A DNA stretch of 64,000 bases from CAYPHA01 sp964410215 (GTDB lineage Bacteria; Calditrichota; Calditrichia; Calditrichales; CAYPHA01): NCBI GenBank assembly GCA_964410215.1, contig CAYPHA010000003.1, positions 1 through 64,000 on the forward strand, in the 5' to 3' direction. Within the stretch, counting starts at the first letter, position 1. Each line of letters starts with the position of its first letter. The translations under genes and the position numbers were made by a program. Shown one piece after another: positions 1-5,915 of this stretch. The notes beneath the pieces were generated by a model. That model made no database searches. It saw nothing but the letters and a program-made list of their open reading frames with translations, and was not told the DNA's origin.

Positions 1-303
1 GAAGAGGAAGAAAGGCTTCTGCAGGAATTCAATCAGTGGGTCATCGATCAGGGCTTACCCTCAGGCGAATTTTCTTATGAACTACCAGACGGGGATACGG
101 AAGAACCCGTTGCCATCATCGATCTGGCCTGGCCGGATGGCTTACAGGAAGGTTTCAGCGAGCCGGTAGCGCTTCTTATTGATGAGGAAAAGGAAACCAA
201 AGAGCTGATAAACAGAGCAGGATTTCTGTATTTTACTGATGTGGAGGTATTTAAGGTTTATATTAAGCGAGAGATATTAGCTTTAGAGCAAGTGAAAGAA
301 TAG
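1..303 (+). CDS. C-terminal end of an unidentified protein (partial)
   Basis: Frame 1 is open from the first base of the window to a TAG stop at 301-303, giving the last 100 residues of a larger protein whose start lies outside. The fragment is acidic and contains DLAWPDGLQ, then EPVALLID and AGFLYFTD. A similar pattern (GLP-x-x-E-x-x-YEL, then LAWP, then a hydrophobic strand and an AGW/AGF-F-T motif) occurs at the C-termini of some large DEAD/DEAH-box helicases. I regard that resemblance as a weak inference from memory and assign no function. It ends 88 bp before the PARG-like gene on the same strand. Confidence 0.6.
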   Translation, partial: EEEERLLQEFNQWVIDQGLPSGEFSYELPDGDTEEPVAIIDLAWPDGLQEGFSEPVALLIDEEKETKELINRAGFLYFTDVEVFKVYIKREILALEQVKE

Positions 304-326
304 GAAAACAGATATTCACATAGTAC

Positions 327-385
327 AGTATGTATCCATTTGAAAAAGTATGTATTAATGGGATGAACCATACATAAATCATACT
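327..385. promoter_or_regulatory. Operator-like repeat array upstream of the PARG-like gene
   Basis: AGTATGTAT occurs at 327-335 and again at 347-355, exactly 20 bp apart. The inverted form ATACATA lies at 370-376 and TCATACT follows at 379-385. The TATGTAT cores are therefore centred at about 332, 352 and 373, two helical turns apart, just before the ATG at 392. This regular phasing is what one expects of a multi-site operator for a DNA-binding regulator. The region is AT-rich and could produce such words by chance. No regulator gene is visible next to it. Confidence 0.35.
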
Positions 386-391
386 ATTTAT

Positions 392-1231
392 ATGAAACAT
401 CCATATTTAAGAATCTCCAGAGAAAAGGCTGCATTACTTGGTAGAGAGATGATAGAAATTTTGCGGGCTGGTTACTACATCTCTCCATCAGGAAAACGAA
501 TCGATATAAAAAAACGGCTCGAAGAAGCTGTTACCGGTACCGTTTCCTATCCTCCCGAAACGAAGTTGCCGGAAATTTCGCATTCTAAAGGTAAGATGAT
601 CGTTGAAGTCCATAACCAAACCACTTTAGAGGGAGCGGAATACCTCAGGTCAAAAGCATTTGATCCGGTCTTGTTGAATTTTGCCTCTGCTACTTCCCCC
701 GGGGGTGGATTCTTGAGTGGTGCCAGAGCCCAGGAAGAGTATCTGGCACGGTCATCCGGCCTGTGGGCATGCCTTAAGGATAATCCCATGTATTCTTATC
801 ACCAGCAGCGTCGTGATCCGTTCTACTCTGACTATGTGATATACTCACCAAATGTGCCTGTTTTACGTAGCGATTCTGGTGCATTATTGGAGTCATTTTA
901 TACCTGTTCCATTATCACATCACCGGCAGTACATGCAAAGGGTGTTTATAAATATATGCCGGATCGTGTCGATGAGATTGCGCCTGTCATGTGGAAACGG
1001 ATACTCAAAGTTCTTGCCGTTGCAGAACGCCATGGGCACAACAGTCTGGTACTGGGAGCCTGGGGCTGCGGTGCATTCGGCAACGATAGCGAAGTAATAG
1101 CAGACTTGTTTCGGAAAGCGCTGGAGAATAATTACAAAGGAGCGTTCGAGCATGTCCTTTTTGCCATCACCGATTGGTCTGAGGATGAACGTTTTATCGG
1201 ACCGTTTAGAAATAAGTTAGCGAGAGTTTAG
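392..1231 (+). CDS. TIGR02452-family poly(ADP-ribose) glycohydrolase-like protein
   Basis: Predicted bacterial-type PARG, a macrodomain enzyme that hydrolyses ADP-ribose polymers or conjugates in the cytoplasm. The family signature is clear: GGG at about residues 107-109, followed by QEE in the stretch GGGFLSGARAQEEYL, where the second Glu of the QEE is the catalytic residue in this family. The N-terminal segment (about 1-70) matches the family's microbial-type extension, and the C-terminal LGAWGCGAFGND (about 218-229) is the macrodomain glycine loop. The 279-residue length is normal for TIGR02452. The ATG at 392 has no strong ribosome site. Such genes often occur alone or in accessory and defence regions; the physiological substrate here is unknown. 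Confidence 0.88.
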   Translation: MKHPYLRISREKAALLGREMIEILRAGYYISPSGKRIDIKKRLEEAVTGTVSYPPETKLPEISHSKGKMIVEVHNQTTLEGAEYLRSKAFDPVLLNFASATSPGGGFLSGARAQEEYLARSSGLWACLKDNPMYSYHQQRRDPFYSDYVIYSPNVPVLRSDSGALLESFYTCSIITSPAVHAKGVYKYMPDRVDEIAPVMWKRILKVLAVAERHGHNSLVLGAWGCGAFGNDSEVIADLFRKALENNYKGAFEHVLFAITDWSEDERFIGPFRNKLARV

Positions 1232-1381
1232 ATATTTTGTGAACTTCTGCTGCTTGTACTTCAGATATTCACTCCTGGCTGTTGCAAACATGATAGCAGC
1301 ATCGCTTGAAGGATCAGGTCCCACAGCTCCCTGGAGCACGACCTGTTTATCATATTCTCGCTGTTTGAAGAAAGAGCTCAT
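1217..1381 (-). CDS. Possible small protein or gene remnant, 54 aa
   Basis: A minus-strand frame reads from ATG (1381-1379) to TAA (1219-1217), 54 residues ending in YKQQKFTKYLNSR, and overlaps the last 15 nt of the PARG-like gene tail to tail. The same frame is open upstream through the tRNA terminator to a stop near 1453, reading SGFFVCEDPFNYSHPG just before the ATG. This looks protein-like and suggests a relic of a longer gene. There is no recognisable ribosome site before the ATG and I recognise no family. It may be a real short gene, a decayed fragment or chance. Confidence 0.25.
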   Translation of the reverse strand: MSSFFKQREYDKQVVLQGAVGPDPSSDAAIMFATARSEYLKYKQQKFTKYLNSR

Positions 1382-1417
1382 ACCAGGGTGTGAATAATTG
1401 AATGGATCCTCACAAAC

Positions 1418-1449
1418 GAAAAAACCCGACCGGTGCGTACCAGTCGGGT
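1418..1449 (-). terminator. Rho-independent terminator after tRNA-Ser(GCU)
   Basis: Read on the minus strand, a stem of seven perfect pairs (ACCCGAC with GTCGGGT at 1424-1430 and 1443-1449), extended inward with one mismatch, is followed by a run of six T (plus-strand A at 1419-1424). It lies about 45 nt downstream of the 3' end of tRNA-Ser(GCU) in the correct orientation. Confidence 0.8.
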
Positions 1450-1492
1450 ATGCTCACTGCAAGTATCTGATCTATAAACACTTACAGTCTTG

Positions 1493-1583
1493 CGGAGAGA
1501 GAGGGATTCGAACCCTCGATAGAGGTTTTGCCCCTATACTCGCTTAGCAGGCGAGCGCCTTCAGCCAGCTCGGCCATCTCTCC
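1493..1583 (-). tRNA. tRNA-Ser (anticodon GCU)
   Basis: Class II tRNA of 91 nt. The acceptor pairs GGAGAGA (minus strand, plus positions 1577-1583) with TCTCTCC (1494-1500), and the discriminator is G, as for serine. The anticodon stem CTCGC/GCGAG encloses the loop CTGCTAA, giving anticodon GCT for AGC/AGU codons. The long variable arm and the TTCGAAT T-loop are present. CCA is not encoded, since CAA follows the discriminator. Confidence 0.95.
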
Positions 1584-1595
1584 AAAAGTGTATGT

Positions 1596-1695
1596 AGGTC
1601 CCGGTTTCGCTGACGCTTACCGGGATATAACTGGGGCTTATCGCAAACCAGGTCCCGGTTTCGCTGACGCTTCACCGGGACATAAGTGGGGCTAA
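1596..1695. repeat. Two direct copies of a ~45-nt hairpin-forming repeat
   Basis: The block beginning AGGTCCCGGTTTCGCTGACG starts at 1596 and again at 1650, period 54. Each copy continues to ACCGGG, then ATA or CATA, then TGGGGCT. Within each copy CCCGGT and ACCGGG can pair around a 13-nt loop, or one base longer in copy 2. Both copies sit between the two serine tRNA genes. This is probably a small dispersed intergenic repeat; no coding potential is seen. Confidence 0.7.
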
Positions 1696-1725
1696 GCTCG
1701 GAAATACCTCGCTAAACCCCACTAA

Positions 1726-1811
1726 TGGCGGAGGATGAGGGACTCGAACCCCCAAGCCCGCAAGGGCGGCGGTTTTCAAGACCGCTGACTTACCAATTAG
1801 CCTAATCCTCC
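1726..1811 (-). tRNA. tRNA-Ser (anticodon UGA)
   Basis: Class II tRNA with acceptor GGAGGAT/ATCCTCC, discriminator G and an encoded CCA (plus-strand TGG at 1726-1728). The anticodon stem GCGGT/ACCGC encloses CTTGAAA, giving TGA for UCA codons, and the variable arm CGCCCTTGCGGGC is long. The 5' end at 1811 abuts the assembly gap, so its promoter is not visible. The first 15 nt of the gene recur after the gap at 1977-1991. Confidence 0.95.
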
Positions 1812-1911
1812 NNNNNNNNNNNNNNNNNNNNNNNNNNNNNNNNNNNNNNNNNNNNNNNNNNNNNNNNNNNNNNNNNNNNNNNNNNNNNNNNNNNNNNNNN
1901 NNNNNNNNNNN
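1812..1911. other. Assembly gap (100 N)
   Basis: Exactly 100 undetermined bases, the conventional size for a scaffold gap of unknown length. It lies between the 5' end of tRNA-Ser(UGA) and a tandem repeat, so the true length and the number of repeat copies cannot be read here. Confidence 0.98.
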
Positions 1912-2075
1912 AAATCCCAACCGCCAGATCAGTTGGGGTTTGTGTTTTGGGATTTGGGACTTCCGCTCTGCGGCATTTAGCCTAATCCTCCAACAATGTA
2001 AATCACAAGCTCCAAGCACCAAATCCCAACCGCCAGATCAGTTGGGGTTTGTGTTTTGGGATTTGGGACTTCCGC
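1912..2075. repeat. Tandem repeat, ~109-nt period, carrying the 5' end of a tRNA-Ser
   Basis: A 55-nt block beginning AAATCCCAACCGCCAGATCA lies at 1912-1966 and is repeated at 2021-2075, a period of 109. Between the copies, 1977-1991 repeats 15 nt (TTAGCCTAATCCTCC) that also form the 5' end of tRNA-Ser(UGA) at 1797-1811. The block contains the inverted repeat AAATCCCAA/TTGGGATTT. The simplest reading is a tandem array starting at the tRNA 5' end and collapsed into the gap. No coding potential is seen. Confidence 0.75.
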
Positions 2076-2194
2076 CTTGTAGTTCCGATCCCCATAAATT
2101 TCAAAGAATAACTTTTAATATAAAAAGAATGACCTTTAATATCAACCTTTCTTACCTGGAAGATTATGTTTATTATAGAAAAATTCCGATCTTA

Positions 2195-2238
2195 CTCTGT
2201 GCCTCTGTGCCTTTGTCCCTCTGTGCCTTTGTCCCTCT
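2195..2238. repeat. 16-nt minisatellite
   Basis: CTCTGTGCCTTTGTCC is present twice in tandem (2203-2218 and 2219-2234), with a partial unit CTCTGTGC before (2195-2202) and CTCT after. It lies just beyond the 3' end of the minus-strand DUF3365 gene. Confidence 0.8.
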
Positions 2239-2249
2239 ATTGTAATGAT

Positions 2250-2837
2250 TCACTTCCTGAACGTGATTTTCCAGGCACCACGGAAGTCGTTCAGCGCAAA
2301 ACCCGTCGCCCGGTCATCCGGATAAAGCGTCTGGATTTTCTCCCGCGTGCTTTCGGCGATATCCGTCGCGGGATCACCATGACAGTTCAGACACCCTTTC
2401 ATGGCCACTGTGATCGGTTTATAATAATCTACACGATCGTCAAATACATAAACCACCGGTTCTGTGACTTCACCCTTCTCATGCGCCGCCTCATAATGTT
2501 TCAATTGTTCTGCTTCCAGATCCGTTTGCGGCTTGTCTGCCGGATTGCGGTATTTTGTCGCAATACGCCTGATCTCGCAGTTGTGCAGACGGGATAAACT
2601 GTCCTTTAAAGCCAGTGCCTGCAGGTTGCAAAATTCGATGGCATATTCCGGACCCCCTTCCTGCATCGCCTCTGTTACATTTTTTAAAAGCTCGGCCTGG
2701 GTTGCCTGGGCAATCTCTCCGCCTTTTTGAAGATAGGTCTGCTTGACGGATGCATCGTTTTGTCCTGCCTGCTTTTCCTCGCTTTTACCACAGGAATAAA
2801 TAATGAAAAAAATTAAGAATAGTGTTAAAATACGCAT
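2250..2837 (-). CDS. DUF3365 (Tll0287-like) haem-binding lipoprotein
   Basis: Predicted exported c-type cytochrome-like sensor or redox lipoprotein of 195 residues. The N-terminus MRILTLFLIFFIIYSC is a lipoprotein signal with Cys16 as the lipidation site. The DUF3365 core carries a single CLNCH haem-attachment motif (CxxCH, about residues 147-151), preceded by YYKPI and followed by YPDDRATGF and DFRG, all typical of the family. Tll0287-like domains bind a c-type haem and also occur as sensor domains; here the domain stands alone. It is divergent from the GH95 gene across about 150 bp and ends next to the minisatellite. No cytochrome partner is nearby. Confidence 0.85.
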   Translation of the reverse strand: MRILTLFLIFFIIYSCGKSEEKQAGQNDASVKQTYLQKGGEIAQATQAELLKNVTEAMQEGGPEYAIEFCNLQALALKDSLSRLHNCEIRRIATKYRNPADKPQTDLEAEQLKHYEAAHEKGEVTEPVVYVFDDRVDYYKPITVAMKGCLNCHGDPATDIAESTREKIQTLYPDDRATGFALNDFRGAWKITFRK

Positions 2838-2985
2838 GACGCAGATTCCTTTATTTGATATGTGTTTCTGTATTATGCGATATTATCACAAAATTAATTG
2901 AAATATGCAATAATAATACATAAATACGTGATGCCGGAAGTAACTGGATGTAATAAATACAACATAACATGCAGATTGGAATATC

Positions 2986-5280
2986 ATGAAAATTCTATTT
3001 ATCGCTTTGACGGTTTTTGTATGTTTTTCCTGTAACACATTTCCGGATAAAGATACATTAACCGGTCCGGATGAGGCATATAATCTAACATTTTCCGAAC
3101 TGGCCACGCGATGGGATGAAGCCGTGCCGCTGGGAAACGGTATGGTGGGCAACCTGGTCTGGCAGAAAAAAGGGAAATTGCGCTTTTCCCTCGACCGTGC
3201 CGACCTGTGGGATCTGCGCCCTATGGCCAATATCGATTTCGATACCTGGAAATTCAGGGATGTCTACCAGCATTGGAAAAAGGACGATTACGGAACGGTT
3301 AAAAAAGCCTTTCATGTGCCTTCCAACCAAAACCCGGCACCCTCCAAATTACCGGCCGGGGCCCTGGAATTTGATATCGAAGCGCTGGGCAATGTGCAGG
3401 CGGTCCGGCTGGATCTCAAAACGGCTACCTGTATCGTGGAATGGGAGAACGGGGCCCGGCTGACCACCTTCGTCCATGCCGGAAAACCGCTGGGATGGTA
3501 CCGCTTCGAAAACCTGGACCAGCCGGTAACCATTTCGCTGGAATCACCCGCCTATAACCGGCCAAGCGACGAAGGTCCCACAGACCAGTCCAGGGACGAA
3601 TTGAACCTGCTGGGCTATGAGCAGGGCGCTATTCATCAAACATCCAATTCCTATACTTACAGCCAGAAAGGCTGGGGCGGTTTTTCCTACCAGATTCATA
3701 CGGAATGGCAGGATGACGGTAAAAGCCTGACCGGCTGCTGGTCGGTGTCGTCAGCCAACACGGGATGGAAACCGACACCGGAAGCACGGGAAGTGGTCAG
3801 CGAAGCGATAAAAGAGGGAATACATACATCCCGTAATGAGCACCATACCTGGTGGAAAGGGTACTGGACACAGTCGGATGTCACCATTCCCGATTCTTTA
3901 TTGCAAAAACAGTATTATATGGAAATGTACAAGTTTGGATCAGCGGCCCGTGCCGATGCCCCGCCGATTGCGCTGCAGGCCGTCTGGACGGCGGATCATG
4001 GGAAACTGCCGCCGTGGAAAGGCGATTTCCATCATGACCTGAATACGCAGTTGAGTTACTGGCCGGCGTATGCCGGCAACCACCTGGAGCTGGAAAGCGG
4101 TTTTGTAAACTGGTTGTGGAAACACCGGCCGACGTTTCAAACATACACACGCAACTATTTTGAAACAGAAGGCCTGAATGTTCCCGGTGTGACCACCCTG
4201 GAAGGGGAGCCCATGGGCAGCTGGATTCAGTATTCCATGGGACCCACCATTGCCTGCTGGCTGTCGCACCATTTCTACCTGCACTGGCGTTTTTCGATGG
4301 ACCGGGAATTCCTGGAACAACGGGCTTATCCATGGATAAAAGATGTGGCCTTATACCTCGATCAGCTTGCGGTTAAGGAAAACGGTAAACGAAAACTGCC
4401 CATCAGTTCCAGTCCGGAAATCTACAATAATTCAAAGAAAGCCTGGTTTGCAGAAACCACAAATTTCGATCTGGCCCTCATTAAATGGACCTATCAGAAA
4501 GCCGCTGAAATGGCCCGGGAACTGAACCGGACGGTTGAAGCGGAACAATGGGAGCAGATCCTTAACGAATGGCCGGCGTTTGCGGTTGATCCGGAATCGG
4601 GACTGATGTTTGCCCCCGGATTTCCCCATAACGTATCGCATCGCCACTTTTCGCATCTCATGGCCTTTCATCCCCTGGGACTAATCGATTTTGCGCAAGG
4701 GGATGAGGCCCGGGAGATCATTCAAAATACACTGAAGAATCTGGAAAAACAGGGACCTTCTTTATGGACGGGGTATTCCTACAGCTGGCAGGGCAATCTC
4801 TATGCCCGGGCTTTCGAAGGAGATAAGGCCGCCGAAGTGTTACGGATCTTTGCTCGCTGTTTTTGCCTGAAAAATTCGTTCCATGTCAATTGGGACCAGT
4901 GCAAAGCCGACATTTCAAATGTTCGAGGCCGGCCATTTACCCTGGAAGGCAATTTTGCTTTTGCGTCCGCCATCCAGGAAATGCTGATTCAAAGCCACAC
5001 CGGTGTGGTAAAGGTATTCCCGGCTATTCCAGCCGATTGGAAGGATGTGTCGTTTTCAAATCTTCGCACACACGGCGCGTTCCTTGTTTCTGCTGTGATG
5101 AATAACGGAGAGGTCGCGGAAGTGGAAGTCACTTCTGAGAATGCCGGAAAACTGACGCTTTATAATCCTTTCGGCGAAAGGGAATTTTCCTGCGATAAGC
5201 CGTATGATGCAAAAGGAAAGTACATTATCATCACCCTGGGTAAGGGCGACAGATGTATCTTAAAATCAGCGCGAACCTGA
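2986..5280 (+). CDS. GH95-family alpha-L-fucosidase-like glycoside hydrolase, lipoprotein
   Basis: Predicted envelope-anchored glycosidase of 764 residues. MKILFIALTVFVCFSC is a lipoprotein signal with Cys16. The N-terminal GH95 sandwich domain carries WDEAVPLGNGMVG (about 43-55). The (alpha/alpha)6 barrel has DLNTQLSYWPA (about 351-361), equivalent to the family's N-x-N-x-x-x-YWP active-site segment, then SSSPEIY with the likely general acid Glu, and HRHFSHL (about 552-558). The family mainly removes alpha-1,2-linked fucose or related galactose from host or algal glycans; the exact sugar cannot be read from the sequence. It stands alone, with no SusC/D partners or sugar transporter nearby. 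The ribosome site before ATG 2986 is weak. Confidence 0.85.
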   Translation: MKILFIALTVFVCFSCNTFPDKDTLTGPDEAYNLTFSELATRWDEAVPLGNGMVGNLVWQKKGKLRFSLDRADLWDLRPMANIDFDTWKFRDVYQHWKKDDYGTVKKAFHVPSNQNPAPSKLPAGALEFDIEALGNVQAVRLDLKTATCIVEWENGARLTTFVHAGKPLGWYRFENLDQPVTISLESPAYNRPSDEGPTDQSRDELNLLGYEQGAIHQTSNSYTYSQKGWGGFSYQIHTEWQDDGKSLTGCWSVSSANTGWKPTPEAREVVSEAIKEGIHTSRNEHHTWWKGYWTQSDVTIPDSLLQKQYYMEMYKFGSAARADAPPIALQAVWTADHGKLPPWKGDFHHDLNTQLSYWPAYAGNHLELESGFVNWLWKHRPTFQTYTRNYFETEGLNVPGVTTLEGEPMGSWIQYSMGPTIACWLSHHFYLHWRFSMDREFLEQRAYPWIKDVALYLDQLAVKENGKRKLPISSSPEIYNNSKKAWFAETTNFDLALIKWTYQKAAEMARELNRTVEAEQWEQILNEWPAFAVDPESGLMFAPGFPHNVSHRHFSHLMAFHPLGLIDFAQGDEAREIIQNTLKNLEKQGPSLWTGYSYSWQGNLYARAFEGDKAAEVLRIFARCFCLKNSFHVNWDQCKADISNVRGRPFTLEGNFAFASAIQEMLIQSHTGVVKVFPAIPADWKDVSFSNLRTHGAFLVSAVMNNGEVAEVEVTSENAGKLTLYNPFGEREFSCDKPYDAKGKYIIITLGKGDRCILKSART

Positions 5281-5325
5281 TTGTGTTTCGGATTTAGTAC
5301 TTCGGATTTCGAATTTAAGGAAGAA

Positions 5326-5391
5326 GTGCATGACACGATTTCAAAGGGTTGCGCCAACGACTCTTTGAGGTGGGGTGTCGGTGCCATGCAC
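5326..5391. other. Nested inverted repeat (structured element) in the 330-bp gap before arsR
   Basis: Four nested complementary pairs line up: GTGCATG (5326-5332) with CATGCAC (5385-5391), ACAC (5333-5336) with GTGT (5375-5378), TCAAAG (5341-5346) with CTTTGA (5363-5368), and GTTG with CAAC around a 3-nt loop (5348-5358). Together they form a long imperfect hairpin of about 66 nt. No T-run follows on either strand, so it is not an ordinary terminator. The rest of 5281-5555 is AT-rich with short GGATTT-type words and no gene. Confidence 0.55.
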
Positions 5392-5555
5392 TGAAGTAGG
5401 TGCTCAATGCAAAAATCTATATTTTTCGGACTGCTTTCAAATACCAATGAGTAACATGCTGATTTTCGATCCCTAATGGTTCGTTTTACAATCTGTTTGG
5501 ATATACCACAGGGAACGGGAAAAGTTTCAATATAATTTCATTTTTGAAAAAATAC

Positions 5556-5583
5556 TTGAATAGTTGCTCAAATGTTTTATAAG
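5556..5583 (+). promoter_or_regulatory. Predicted promoter and ArsR/SmtB-type operator for the metal-efflux operon
   Basis: TGAATAGTTGCTCA (5557-5570) closely resembles the imperfect 12-2-12 operator used by SmtB/CzrA-type repressors (TGAA-N6-TTCA core). It overlaps a possible -35 TTGAAT (5556-5561), and a -10 TATAAG (5578-5583) follows after 16 bp. Repressor bound here would block RNA polymerase, consistent with zinc- or cadmium-relieved autorepression. The match is by eye. Confidence 0.55.
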
Positions 5584-5609
5584 TTCTGAAATAAAGGACG
5601 GAGGAACCT

Positions 5610-5915
5610 ATCGAAACGCATCCTGTTTTTAAATCGGAAACGGTTAAAAATGACATGGTCCAGCTGTTCGCCATGCTCAGTGATTCGACACGGCTGCAAA
5701 TCGTTGCCGCGATTTCCAAGCGGGAGTTATGCGTGCATAAAATTGCCGAAAAACTGCATCTAACCAGTTCCGCTGTTTCACACCAACTGCGCCTGCTGAA
5801 AACAGCCCGGCTGGTGACGTTCCGTAAGGAAGGTAAACATGTCTTTTACCGGCTGAATGATGACCATGTCCGCCAACTCATTACCGTCGCACATGAACAT
5901 GTATCAGAAAAATGA
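5610..5915 (+). CDS. ArsR/SmtB-family metal-responsive repressor (ATC start proposed)
   Basis: Winged-helix metal sensor that releases its operator when it binds metal. The helix-turn-helix reads LTSSAVSHQLRLLKTARLV, followed by the wing RKEGKHVFYRL. The C-terminal helix has Asp and His two apart, then a second His 11 residues after the first and Glu three further on (in DDHVRQLITVAHEHVSE). This is exactly the alpha5 zinc site spacing of SmtB and CzrA. The alpha3 Cys pair of CadC/ArsR is absent (ELCVHKIA has one Cys). The first ATG (5655) leaves almost no N-terminal helix and has no ribosome site. In frame, ATC at 5610 follows GGAGG (5600-5604) at good spacing and adds 15 residues. Its stop overlaps the ATPase start (ATGA). 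Confidence 0.88.
   Translation: METHPVFKSETVKNDMVQLFAMLSDSTRLQIVAAISKRELCVHKIAEKLHLTSSAVSHQLRLLKTARLVTFRKEGKHVFYRLNDDHVRQLITVAHEHVSEK

Noticed and set aside
1596..1695. Short CRISPR array
   Set aside because: Only two copies, each with an internal palindrome and a 54-bp period inconsistent with a repeat-spacer array; no cas genes.
1672..2022. Minus-strand open frame of 116 codons across the N gap
   Set aside because: It spans tRNA-Ser(UGA), undetermined bases and the tandem repeat; the reading is an artefact of unknown bases.
1940..2597. Two plus-strand open frames in the repeat region and antisense to the DUF3365 gene
   Set aside because: They consist of tandem repeats and the complement of a clear haem lipoprotein gene, with no recognisable domain.
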